Shown here in pieces: positions 1 to 6,399 of a DNA stretch of 12,338 bases. Both the position numbers and the translations under genes were made by a program. The stretch's first letter is position 1. Each line of letters begins with the position of its first letter. The notes under the pieces were generated by a model. The model was not told the DNA's origin. It did no database searches and saw only the letters and a program-made list of their open reading frames with translations. The stretch spans positions 41,774 through 54,111 of the forward strand of contig WVZH01000565.1 of assembly GCA_011772595.1 (NCBI GenBank). The letters are read 5' to 3'. The DNA comes from Anaerolineales bacterium. GTDB lineage: Bacteria; Chloroflexota; Anaerolineae; Anaerolineales; E44-bin32.

Positions 1-50
1 ACACGAGTAGAGAGTGAGATTATATCATCCTCATAATCTGTTTCGAGTGT

Positions 51-758
51 TTAGGCGCGAAACGTGGGTGAGTCAGCCGATAGCGTTGCCGAAACCGAGT
101 GACCTCCAGAAAATCGATCGAGCAATGAGGTTAAATCTTGGAGAGCCGCACTGACTTCTGACCTTGCCGTCTCGTGGTGGCCCTCGACTGTGATCACGAC
201 CTCAGAAGCGCCGATTTGTGCTGCGCTGTCGTCGCTCTGACGCCAACACCAGCGGCGCGCGATCACGCGGCGGGTCGTATCCGAGAAAACCACCTCCCCG
301 ACCTGAGGATGGACAGGCTCCGCAGCGCCCAAGGGAAGGAAGTGCTCGTTGCCCTCAGCGAATTGGACAGTGATGGGAAGTTGTAACACTTGTGTGTCGA
401 ACACGGCGACCGGAAGTGCATAGCGAATGCTGACCAGATTGGCCAAGTCAACGAGGGTGTTGATCGAGGGGATGTCGCCGTGTTTGGTCAATCGCCGTAA
501 GAGTGCCTCAGCTGCACTGCGATATTGAGTAGGTTTTACCCCGAAATCGCGAAATACCCTGCGCCAGGCAGCGAGAGAGGGGATCGAGCTGAGAGGTGTA
601 TCGTCGATCCGCTCGAGCGTACGTTTCTGCTCAGCGAGATATGTGGAAGACAGATCCGTGGGCGATGGGGCGTTGTGCACTTCTCTGGCGAGGATCACGC
701 CACCGATGATGCTTGGGTAGTGTTGCAAGATTTCAGGGTGGTACTTGAATACGTCCAT
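51..758 (-). CDS. B3/B4 (PheRS beta-like) tRNA-binding domain protein
   Basis: A 235-residue protein resembling the stand-alone B3/B4 domain family, related to the editing/tRNA-binding region of phenylalanyl-tRNA synthetase beta. Visible hallmarks are the FGVKPTQYRSAAEALLRR stretch (about residues 72-89), followed by a hydrophobic segment with IRYALPVAVFD (about 111-121), then a beta-rich C-terminal half. By family knowledge such proteins may bind or deacylate mischarged tRNA, but most members are uncharacterised, so the exact role is inference. I chose the ATG at 758 because AAGGGGA (765-771) sits 6 nt upstream. A longer in-frame start at 830 would add 24 residues that run through the palindrome at 804-835 and look non-coding. 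It is the last gene of the minus-strand run and is separated from the lipoprotein gene by that palindrome. The last 20 or so residues are low complexity (Ser/Ala). Confidence 0.8.
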   Translation of the reverse strand: MDVFKYHPEILQHYPSIIGGVILAREVHNAPSPTDLSSTYLAEQKRTLERIDDTPLSSIPSLAAWRRVFRDFGVKPTQYRSAAEALLRRLTKHGDIPSINTLVDLANLVSIRYALPVAVFDTQVLQLPITVQFAEGNEHFLPLGAAEPVHPQVGEVVFSDTTRRVIARRWCWRQSDDSAAQIGASEVVITVEGHHETARSEVSAALQDLTSLLDRFSGGHSVSATLSADSPTFRA

Positions 759-803
759 TGGAAATCCCCTTGTTGGATGCGCCGCCCTTGACGAGGCTCC
801 GTG

Positions 804-835
804 ACGTCGGGGCGGTTCGCGAACCGCCACGACGT
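804..835. repeat. Strong 32-nt palindrome between two minus-strand genes
   Basis: The core GGCGGTTCG (811-819) is followed directly by its reverse complement CGAACCGCC (820-828). Outer arms ACGTCG (804-809) and CGACGT (830-835) also match perfectly, with one G/A mismatch between core and outer arms. As RNA it would form a stem of up to about 13 pairs around a short loop. No T-tract follows on either strand, so it is not a standard intrinsic terminator. Its position just after the lipoprotein stop codon and before the B3/B4 gene would suit an mRNA-stabilising or attenuating hairpin, or a REP-type dispersed element. Confidence 0.7.
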
Positions 836-845
836 TGTGCTTGAA

Positions 846-1772
846 CTAGGGCCGTAGCCAGACTTCCACACTGGTGTAATGGATCCACCCGGGAATGACT
901 CCTGTGCTCGGTTCGGCGACGACGATGTGTGCCCATTGCGAAAAGGGGATCTCATAGGGGACTTCCACAGTGAAGGTTCCGAGTTGTCCGATGAGGGGTG
1001 CATCTAGCTCGACGGCCATTGAACCCAGAGTGCTCCCCTGGTTGTTGAGCACGGTCACCGTCAGCGGGGTGTCGGTGTCTACCCAACCTGCACCCCGTAC
1101 GAGCACCTTCCCCCCGCTGGCGATGGCGTCGTCGCGGGGGCTGAATATGGCAAGTTTTTCTGTACCACGAATCGATGGGTGGACCAAATCGGTACCGATC
1201 GAGAGCAATGTCAGGTCGACGGTTGCTAAGTGGCTCAATTGCCGATCGCGCCGACTTTGCATGCTAACCTCTAAACGTGCCGCCTCAGCGACGTGATCAA
1301 TCTCGAAGGGCACAGTCGCCAGGAAGCGCCCGGCATTGCCCGGTAAGACCAACAAGAAACTCCAGCCTTGTGACAGGACTCTCCCGTCCTCTCCGATGAG
1401 GCGCACGCGGATTCGATCGTTGAAACTGGGTCCTCCCCAACCGTCTACACGAAATGGACTTGTCACCTGTGAGCCGGGTCCAGGTTCGAGGATAGCAAGC
1501 TGCTCCGTTGGCATGGCGACGAGCGGGGGCAAAGCCGTCGGGGTGGATAGGTCTTGAAGGGATTCAATCACGATTGCAGGCGTGGCTCCTGTGTAGGGTG
1601 CCGGCGTCGGTGCCACCTGGATTTCCGTGATTTCTGTCGCTGGGGGAATCGATTGCACGGTGGGTGTGAGTGTGGGAGCCAAAGACGGGGTAGGGTTCGG
1701 CGTGGAGCAGGCGACTAGAATGCCGGTCGCGAGTCCGAGAAGGAGGCACATTCTGTTCGCCCGGCGAATCAC
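846..1772 (-). CDS. Lipoprotein with two Gmad2-like Ig domains
   Basis: A 308-residue exported lipoprotein. The N-terminus has basic residues (RRANR), a hydrophobic core and the lipobox LVAC with the lipidated cysteine at residue 22. A Thr/Pro-rich linker follows (about 23-90). Two beta-sandwich units come next, about 91-190 and 206-308. Each opens with a pattern like 'LAI-x-x-P-x-x-x-x-x-x-SG/SP-x-x-V-x-G-x-G', and the first closes near PFEI while the second has a similar VPYEIPFSQW stretch, as in the Gmad2 / 'Ig-like domain of bacterial spore germination' family (PF10648). A role in binding at the outer face of the membrane is inference; this family is not restricted to spore formers. The start is GTG at 1772, which overlaps the TGA of the upstream oxidoreductase by 4 nt. 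GAGGGGA (1777-1783) lies 4 nt upstream. This indicates translational coupling. Confidence 0.85.
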   Translation of the reverse strand: MIRRANRMCLLLGLATGILVACSTPNPTPSLAPTLTPTVQSIPPATEITEIQVAPTPAPYTGATPAIVIESLQDLSTPTALPPLVAMPTEQLAILEPGPGSQVTSPFRVDGWGGPSFNDRIRVRLIGEDGRVLSQGWSFLLVLPGNAGRFLATVPFEIDHVAEAARLEVSMQSRRDRQLSHLATVDLTLLSIGTDLVHPSIRGTEKLAIFSPRDDAIASGGKVLVRGAGWVDTDTPLTVTVLNNQGSTLGSMAVELDAPLIGQLGTFTVEVPYEIPFSQWAHIVVAEPSTGVIPGWIHYTSVEVWLRP

Positions 1773-2650
1773 GTCGTCCCCTCATTTAACGCTGGGATGA
1801 CCTGCTCTGAGAAGCGAAACATGGCTTCTTTGCATGCTGTGAGGTCATGGCCACGGAAATGAATCACGACGTACTCCAGCCCAACCTCTTGGTAAGCATG
1901 CAGCGTTTCAATGATATTCTCTGTTGATCCAGACAAAGGTGCGCTCGGATCTGAGTCATCAAACGATAAGCGCAAACGGGCACTGATGGTGATAGTGCGC
2001 TTGCCTGCGGCATTACGGATCGTTTCAACGCCTTTTGCTATTTGGTCGACAGATGCGCCAGAGGCATGCCACCCGTCTGCAATCAAGGCCGCTCGGCGCA
2101 GTACGACGTCAGCATATCCGCCTATCCAAATGGGGGGACCATCGGCTTGCATGGGAGACGGGGAAAAGACTCCTTCGTCGAAGCGATAATACTGGCCATG
2201 GAACGTTACCGGCTCACCTTCTTTTGCTCGCCAGAGAACACGCACCACCTCTATAGCCTCCTCGATGCGTCTTCCACGGTCCTCAAAGCGTTCACCCAGG
2301 TTTGAGTACTCACCTGCCGACCATCCGACTCCCACGCACAGCATCGCCCGGCCACCTGACAACGCATCCAGCGTCGCAATCTGTTTGGCGACGATCACCG
2401 GATTGCGTTGAGGTAAGACCAGGCTAGACACCCCGAAGCGCACTCGCGATGTGGCGCCTGCGAGCCAGGCGAGTGTGATCAAAGCTTCGTAAAGGCGACC
2501 GAATCTCTCAGCATCCCACTGTGGAAGAAGCACGTGATCGGTGACCCAGGCCGAATCAAACCCCAGGCGATCGGCCGATTGTGCGATCGTGAGAATATCT
2601 TCAGCTGAGGCGGTGGCGCCGTAATTGGGAAGAATGACACCGAATTTCAT
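1769..2650 (-). CDS. LLM-class (F420/FMN-dependent) oxidoreductase
   Basis: A 293-residue TIM-barrel flavin/F420 enzyme of the bacterial luciferase-like superfamily. Hallmarks are the N-terminal MKFGVILPNYG, SAWVTDHV near residue 37, the RNPVIVAKQIATLDALSGGR stretch at 82-101, the GVGW motif at 107-110 with a downstream ERFEDRGRRIEE, and PPIWIGG in the second half. Members of this TIGR03619-like group use reduced F420 or FMN, and the substrate cannot be read from sequence. The ATG at 2650 matches the usual family N-terminus. Upstream in-frame alternatives are ATG at 2662 and TTG at 2692; a GAGGAG lies too far (about 16 nt) from 2662 to decide the matter. Its stop codon overlaps the GTG start of the lipoprotein gene. 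The 225 nt upstream, to the receiver gene, show no ORF I trust and only a weak hairpin around 2788-2817. Confidence 0.87.
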   Translation of the reverse strand: MKFGVILPNYGATASAEDILTIAQSADRLGFDSAWVTDHVLLPQWDAERFGRLYEALITLAWLAGATSRVRFGVSSLVLPQRNPVIVAKQIATLDALSGGRAMLCVGVGWSAGEYSNLGERFEDRGRRIEEAIEVVRVLWRAKEGEPVTFHGQYYRFDEGVFSPSPMQADGPPIWIGGYADVVLRRAALIADGWHASGASVDQIAKGVETIRNAAGKRTITISARLRLSFDDSDPSAPLSGSTENIIETLHAYQEVGLEYVVIHFRGHDLTACKEAMFRFSEQVIPALNEGTT

Positions 2651-2875
2651 GGTCGCAGGCATAGCTGGGAAGCGGTTGCTCCTCAAGAACAAGTTAGGCT
2701 AATGCAGTCCGTACTTCTGGTTTCATCATCAGATTCCCCATAATTTCAAGATGCATTCCATGATGGTGGGCTGCCCTCCAGGAAACGGTGGAAGAACGCC
2801 CTGAAGGCACTCCACCTGCAGGAACTCTTACCGTGACTGACTCTAGACAAGTAGAAAAATGCGGATCGCTTCCGG

Positions 2876-3244
2876 TCAACCATCACTGCAATATTCTGAA
2901 AGTGTGCGCGCCAGCGCCTGTAGATCGATGGGCTTTCGAATACAGGCATCCCCGCCGGCGGTATCGACACTCGCTTCAAGATTATCTGCTTGCATCGCGG
3001 TGATGACAATCACAGGCAGATCGTTGCCCTCGGGCATCGATCGCAAGCGTCTTAACGTCTCATAGCCGTCCATTTCAGGCATCATGAGGTCGAGTAAGAC
3101 AATGTCGGGCTTATTGGATGAGATGATCTCCAAGGCGTCCTTTCCACTGTGGGCTTTGACCGGAGAGTAGCCGAAGACTGTGCATGCGGTGGCAAGCATC
3201 TCTGCGGTGTCCCTGTCGTCATCAACGATCAGCACGTGTAACAT
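2876..3244 (-). CDS. Stand-alone response regulator receiver protein
   Basis: A 122-residue single-domain receiver of CheY type with no output domain. The acidic pocket D8-D9-D10, the phospho-acceptor D52 (in LLDLMMPEMDG), the switch T82 and the invariant K104 (in RKPI) are all present, so it should be phosphorylatable. The usual GADDYLxKP loop is GGDACIRKP here. It probably relays a signal by protein-protein contact. The start ATG at 3244 has no clear ribosome-binding site but lies only 10 nt after the stop of the membrane-protein gene, so translation is probably coupled. No histidine kinase is encoded in the window, so its partner is unknown. Confidence 0.92.
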   Translation of the reverse strand: MLHVLIVDDDRDTAEMLATACTVFGYSPVKAHSGKDALEIISSNKPDIVLLDLMMPEMDGYETLRRLRSMPEGNDLPVIVITAMQADNLEASVDTAGGDACIRKPIDLQALARTLSEYCSDG

Positions 3245-3254
3245 ATGGGTGTTT

Positions 3255-3620
3255 TCATGGAATGCCGGTAATCCTGGATCGAAGGCTGATGATGGCCACG
3301 ATAAAGCAGAGCAAGCTGTAGACCAGCGCTGCCGAGCGGTCGTCGCGCCCCTTGCTGAGAGCGTAATAGGCCGGAAGGGTTATTACGGCTACGATCCCGT
3401 AGAGAATGTGGACGCCAGGTCGTCCTGGACGCGCGCCACCCAGGTACATTATTGTGCCTACAACTGCTTCAGCGAGGATCAGAACTTCGCCGATGGCTAG
3501 AATCCCCCAATAGCTTCCATCGATACCCCGTCTACGCAGTGTCGTCGCCAGGCCAAAGACACCGGCGATGACCATGAAGTAAAGTACCGAAGTCGCCAGA
3601 CCGTTGTGAATGAGAGTCAA
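3255..3620 (-). CDS. Small four-helix membrane protein, unknown function
   Basis: A 121-residue hydrophobic protein with four predicted membrane segments at about 8-27, 38-59, 70-88 and 95-113. A basic loop (LRRRGIDGSY) follows helix 1, and a charged loop (SKGRDDR) precedes helix 4. Histidines near the membrane surface (H5, H71 in the VHILYG motif) and acidic residues within helix 2 (E45, E51) are polar features that could bind a cofactor or carry protons, but this is speculation. I recognise the general shape from Chloroflexota proteins but cannot assign a function. The start is TTG at 3620, supported by GGAGG (3628-3632) exactly 7 nt upstream; ATG codons inside would lose helix 1. It is likely co-transcribed with the receiver gene downstream. 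Confidence 0.75.
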   Translation of the reverse strand: MTLIHNGLATSVLYFMVIAGVFGLATTLRRRGIDGSYWGILAIGEVLILAEAVVGTIMYLGGARPGRPGVHILYGIVAVITLPAYYALSKGRDDRSAALVYSLLCFIVAIISLRSRITGIP

Positions 3621-3641
3621 GGTTGTGCCTCCGTGGGTGTA

Positions 3642-3650
3642 ATTCTAGCA
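3642..3650 (-). promoter_or_regulatory. Possible extended -10 promoter for the membrane protein/receiver pair
   Basis: Read on the minus strand, the bases are TGCTAGAAT, an extended -10 element (TGn followed by TAGAAT). There is no convincing -35 hexamer upstream. Transcription would begin near 3635, leaving a short leader with the GGAGG at 3628-3632 and the TTG start at 3620. Seen in sequence, but one short motif only. Confidence 0.35.
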
Positions 3651-3690
3651 TTGAACGGTTTTCCTAGCCTTGGGATCCAATTGAAGCATG

Positions 3691-3880
3691 CATCGCGAGG
3701 CAGAGGTGCAGGAATCCCTAGACTCGTTCATGTGTGTCATCGCGAGCCACGCAAGGGCGACGCGATCCCCAAAACGCGAGGCGGGGATTGCCACGGCCCG
3801 GAGTTTATCCTGAGCTTGACGAAGGGGGCCTCGCAATGACGTGTGAGGTCGAGGAGATTGCCCCCCGAGCGAACACTGGG
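3691..3880. repeat. Composite palindromic intergenic repeat (REP-like)
   Basis: The clearest unit is 3736-3840, 105 bp. Its ends GTCATCGCGAG (3736-3746) and CTCGCAATGAC (3830-3840) are near-perfect inverted repeats, and an inner pair (CGATCCCC near 3763-3770 and GGGGATTG near 3783-3790) also matches. A partial direct copy begins at 3691 (CATCGCGAGGCA against CATCGCGAGCCA at 3738), and another fragment (GGAGATTGCC, about 3855) lies to the right. The segment containing CCTGAGCTTGACGAAGG is one I recall from dispersed repeats in many environmental genomes; that is memory, not a search. No transposase is linked. The sequence would fold into a long cruciform or hairpin. Confidence 0.65.
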
Positions 3881-4013
3881 ATAGGAGTGGAGACAAAAGA
3901 GGGTTTATCGCGGCTCGAATCCAGACCACGCATCTAGGCGGGATGCCTGCCGCAGGTGGGGACCGAAGCGTTGTGTGGCGCATATGCGTCTTAGATTTTC
4001 CAGAATGACCGGT
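3881..4013. other. Non-coding remainder of the gap downstream of the carboxypeptidase gene
   Basis: I find no credible gene here. It contains two small palindromes (CCTGCCGCAGG near 3947-3957 and CGCATATGCG at 3979-3988), with no T-tract that would make either one an intrinsic terminator. Longer open frames crossing this stretch are artefacts of the neighbouring repeat. Confidence 0.5.
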
Positions 4014-5522
4014 TTACGAAAGGTCGTAAATATCGCCGAATTTGTTCTGTAGATAGCGCAAATAGGGTTCGGCTGACAAACCTTCTCCGGTGATACGCTG
4101 TAGTAGCTCCATGGGCTCAAACTTGGCGCCGTGCTGGTGGATGTTCTCGCGCAACCATTCTAGCAGCGCATCAAACTGCGCGGCTTCGATCTTCTGGGTG
4201 ATGTCAGGGATATCCTCTTCGATTTTTTCCCACAGTTGTGAGGCGATCAAGTTGCCCAACGCATACGTGGGGAAATAACCGATCATACCGGCAGACCAAT
4301 GCACGTCTTGTAGTATGCCCAGGGCGTCGTTCGGGGGTTTGAGGCCGAGATATTCTTCCATCTTACTGTTCCACAGGTCTGGAAGATTCCCCATCTCCAC
4401 TGTTTTTTCCATCAATCCCAACTCGATCTCGAAGCGCAGCATGATGTGCAAGTTGTATGTGGCTTCGTCGGCTTCGACACGAATCAATGAAGGTTCAACC
4501 TTGTTTATGGCCCGGTAAAAACTCTCCAGGTCTATGCCACCTAATTGACTGGAGAACATTTCCTGCAGCCTGGGATAAAAGACGACCCAAAAGGATCTGC
4601 TACGGCCGATAAGATTTTCCCACATGCGTGACTGCGACTCGTGGACCGCCAGGGAGGCGCCACCGGCAAGGGGGGAGCGCTCAAGCTCCGCCCTTGGTCC
4701 TTGGGCGTACATTCCGTGTCCGGCTTCGTGCATGGTGCCGAAGATGGCAGTGTTGAAAAACTTTGGGTCGAAGCGCGTGGTTATTCGCACGTCGTCAATG
4801 CCGAAACCGGCAGTGAAGGGGTGGACCGCCTTGTCCTGGCGTCCTCGATCGAAGTCGAAACCGAAAGCCTCGATGGCCTCGACGCCGAAATCCCACTGCT
4901 TCTGCTCATCAAAGCTCTGGCGTAGAAGAGAGTCGTCGACCGTCACGCCGCTATCAGCGATGGCGCGAATGAGTTCCACCTGTTGAGGACGCATTTTGTC
5001 GAACACTGCCTTGACGTCAGCCGTCTTCATGCCACGTTCGAAATCGTCCAACAGCGGGTCGTAGGGATGGTCATAGGGAGCGAAGAATTCGATGTATTGG
5101 CGTCGCAGCTCGATGATCTCCTCCAGCGATGGCTGAAATTGGCCGAAATCGGATTCCTCCCGTGCTTTCTCCCATATTTGATGGGCAAGAGATGTCGTCC
5201 GGCTGAATTCAGCGACCCACTCGTCCGGGACCTTTCGATATTTTTCGTAATCGCGGGCGGCTTTTTCCACCAATCGGGCGTTGTCCGAATCCGGATCCAT
5301 TTCTGCGGCTTCTTCTTTTGCTGCTTCGATGGCGTCGCCCATCTCGTTACTAACGGCTTTTTGGTGTGACAGACGGCTGAGGGTGGAGAGTTGCATGGCG
5401 CGATTCCCTGCGCCGCCCGGAGGCATGTAGGTTTGCTGGTCCCATCTGAGTACGGCGGCTGCGGCGTTTAAATCGAACACCTCACCAAGCATTCCGCGAA
5501 GTTTGGCAATCTTATTAGCCAT
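4014..5522 (-). CDS. M32 family metallocarboxypeptidase (Taq carboxypeptidase type)
   Basis: A 502-residue cytosolic zinc carboxypeptidase that trims C-terminal residues from peptides with broad specificity. Family signatures are in order: HPFT at 234-237, DDVRITTRF at 243-251, the zinc motif HEAGH at 265-269 (H265 and H269 ligands, E266 catalytic), and HESQSR at 294-299. E295 lies 26 residues after H269, the spacing of the third zinc ligand in the Pyrococcus furiosus enzyme. The downstream VEADEATYNLHI (about 349-360) is also typical. Length matches the usual 490-510 residues, so it appears complete. The ATG at 5522 has AGGAGA (5527-5532) about 4 nt upstream. No signal peptide is seen. It is probably transcribed on its own; a promoter-like pair and an inverted repeat lie about 110-170 nt upstream. 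Confidence 0.96.
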   Translation of the reverse strand: MANKIAKLRGMLGEVFDLNAAAAVLRWDQQTYMPPGGAGNRAMQLSTLSRLSHQKAVSNEMGDAIEAAKEEAAEMDPDSDNARLVEKAARDYEKYRKVPDEWVAEFSRTTSLAHQIWEKAREESDFGQFQPSLEEIIELRRQYIEFFAPYDHPYDPLLDDFERGMKTADVKAVFDKMRPQQVELIRAIADSGVTVDDSLLRQSFDEQKQWDFGVEAIEAFGFDFDRGRQDKAVHPFTAGFGIDDVRITTRFDPKFFNTAIFGTMHEAGHGMYAQGPRAELERSPLAGGASLAVHESQSRMWENLIGRSRSFWVVFYPRLQEMFSSQLGGIDLESFYRAINKVEPSLIRVEADEATYNLHIMLRFEIELGLMEKTVEMGNLPDLWNSKMEEYLGLKPPNDALGILQDVHWSAGMIGYFPTYALGNLIASQLWEKIEEDIPDITQKIEAAQFDALLEWLRENIHQHGAKFEPMELLQRITGEGLSAEPYLRYLQNKFGDIYDLS

Positions 5523-5630
5523 CGGTTCTCCTGTTGATCGGTTTCTGAGCCGCGTGCGATCAGGGGGGTTCCTGGTATTGGGTGGCTTTCCCCTCGAAAG
5601 CTGGACTGGCGTTGAAAAGAATTCTCCGGG

Positions 5631-5652
5631 TTACTGTGATTTACCACAGTAA
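5631..5652. promoter_or_regulatory. Perfect 8+6+8 inverted repeat, operator candidate for the carboxypeptidase gene
   Basis: TTACTGTG (5631-5638) and CACAGTAA (5645-5652) are perfect inverted repeats around a 6-nt spacer. The 22-bp size, AT-rich ends and TGTG/CACA half-sites are like the operators of dimeric helix-turn-helix repressors. It lies about 110 nt upstream of the carboxypeptidase start and about 17 nt downstream of a possible -10 box, where a bound repressor would block transcription. No candidate regulator gene is in the window. Confidence 0.5.
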
Positions 5653-5669
5653 ACGTTTGACAGTGGGTT

Positions 5670-5696
5670 ATTGTACCGTACATAAGCTGGTGTCAC
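5670..5696 (-). promoter_or_regulatory. Possible sigma-70-type promoter for the carboxypeptidase gene
   Basis: On the minus strand, GTGACA (5691-5696) and TACAAT (5670-5675) resemble -35 and -10 boxes, but the 15-nt spacer is shorter than the usual 16-18. The inverted repeat at 5631-5652 would then lie just downstream of the start site. A plus-strand TTGACA at 5657-5662 has no good -10 partner and no downstream gene, so I prefer the minus-strand reading. Confidence 0.3.
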
Positions 5697-5772
5697 CCGT
5701 GGTTCATCCCCAGCAGGACCAAACCCAGATGTGCGACTTGCAGGTCTTTCGACATATCGCTCGACATCACAG

Positions 5773-6246
5773 CTAGGTGGGTTCAGGTGATCTGCTTCGT
5801 GGGGCGTACTTCTCCTCGATCGCACGCACGTCCGCAATGCAGGAATCGTCCTCGGGGTTGGGTTGATATTCCGTTGTAAACCAGACTTGGAGTATTTCGT
5901 TGGCGATGACCTCTGAGAGGCGGCGAAGGGATAGGCAGAGAATGTTCGCGTCGTTCCAGAGGCGTGCCCCACGCGCCGTCTCTGCGTCGTCGCACAGCGC
6001 GGCCCGTACACCAGGAACCTTGTTAGCAGCAATGCTCACGCCTGTTCCCGTCCAACAAAACAGGATGCCCTGATCGGCCTTACCTCCCGCGACGGCTTCA
6101 GCGACATTTCGGGCGACTTCAGGCCACATCTCTTTTTTATCAACGAGTGGTCCGTAAAGGGTTAGTTCGTGGCCTTGCTGACGCAGTTCTTTCAGCACCA
6201 CATCCGTCAGGGTGGTACGTTCATCAGAACCGACAGCGAGTTTCAT
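5773..6246 (-). CDS. RpiB/LacA/LacB-family sugar-phosphate isomerase (divergent subfamily)
   Basis: A protein of about 157 residues matching the RpiB fold family, whose classical members interconvert ribose-5-phosphate and ribulose-5-phosphate. Residue numbers count from the upstream ATG at 6249. The region GILFCWTGTGVSIAANKVPG (61-80) aligns with the active-site loop and keeps the catalytic-type cysteine (C65), while WNDAN (98-102) aligns with the conserved HND segment. Three departures stand out: the GCDH motif is GSDE (E10), the residue after the cysteine is W66, and the ring-opening histidine (H99 of E. coli RpiB) is W98. The substrate may therefore not be ribose-5-phosphate. Two adjacent ATGs exist at 6249 and 6246. 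GGGAGG (6252-6257) is 2 nt from the first and 5 nt from the second, so I favour 6246. It is divergent from the polysaccharide operon and followed by a 250-nt gap before the carboxypeptidase start. Confidence 0.88.
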   Translation of the reverse strand: MKLAVGSDERTTLTDVVLKELRQQGHELTLYGPLVDKKEMWPEVARNVAEAVAGGKADQGILFCWTGTGVSIAANKVPGVRAALCDDAETARGARLWNDANILCLSLRRLSEVIANEILQVWFTTEYQPNPEDDSCIADVRAIEEKYAPRSRSPEPT

Positions 6247-6260
6247 CATCGCCTCCCATC

Positions 6261-6272
6261 ATGGATATCCAT
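6261..6272. promoter_or_regulatory. 12-bp perfect palindrome ahead of the isomerase gene
   Basis: ATGGATATCCAT is a perfect 12-bp palindrome located 3 nt upstream of the GGGAGG ribosome-binding site of the isomerase gene. It could be a small operator, but a palindrome this short may be chance. Confidence 0.25.
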
Positions 6273-6335
6273 TAAGTTTATCAAGTTCTACGCAGGTTTG
6301 AGAAAAGTGTGGTCGGTGAAGGGAACAGGGGGACT

Positions 6336-6399
6336 GGGCACCGGGGCACTCGGGCACCCAGACATCTGGGTAACTGGGTTCCTTGGTGCCCCGGTGCCC
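6336..6399. repeat. GC-rich nested inverted repeat in the divergent intergenic region
   Basis: A 14-nt perfect inverted repeat, GGGCACCGGGGCAC (6336-6349) and GTGCCCCGGTGCCC (6386-6399), encloses a second palindrome ACCCAGA-CA-TCTGGGT (6356-6371). The stretch is built from degenerate units of GGGCAC/GGTGCC and CTGGG, continuing to about 6414. It would form a very stable hairpin with an inner stem. It lies upstream of the proposed promoter of the polysaccharide operon, so it would not be in that transcript. It is probably a dispersed palindromic element. Confidence 0.65.

Noticed and set aside
695..1003. Open frames overlapping the palindrome and the 5' end of the B3/B4 gene
   Set aside because: They are in alternative phases of well-supported genes and have no family features.
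2788..2817. GGTGGA...TCCACC inverted repeat downstream of the receiver gene
   Set aside because: Only 6-bp arms with a long loop and no T-run; not enough for a terminator.
2694..2879. Small minus-strand frames between the receiver and oxidoreductase genes
   Set aside because: No ribosome-binding site, no recognisable domain, and the frames run into the receiver gene in another phase.
3911..3934. CTCGAATCC stretch resembling a tRNA T-arm
   Set aside because: The flanking bases cannot form a T-stem, and no acceptor, D or anticodon arms are present, so it is neither a tRNA nor a convincing remnant.
3645..3983. Minus-strand open frame of 112 codons with the peptide PLRQAQDKLRA, and a matching plus-strand frame at 3734-3937
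   Set aside because: Both are translations of the palindromic repeat. The peptide is a familiar artefact of this kind of repeat, and there is no ribosome-binding site or domain.
4013..4030. TTTACGA-N4-TCGTAAA inverted repeat across the carboxypeptidase stop codon
   Set aside because: It is weak, mostly within coding sequence, and has no T-tract, so I do not call a terminator.
5657..5685. Plus-strand TTGACA with a weak TACATA/ACATAA -10
   Set aside because: No plus-strand gene follows for more than 800 nt, and the -10 match is poor.
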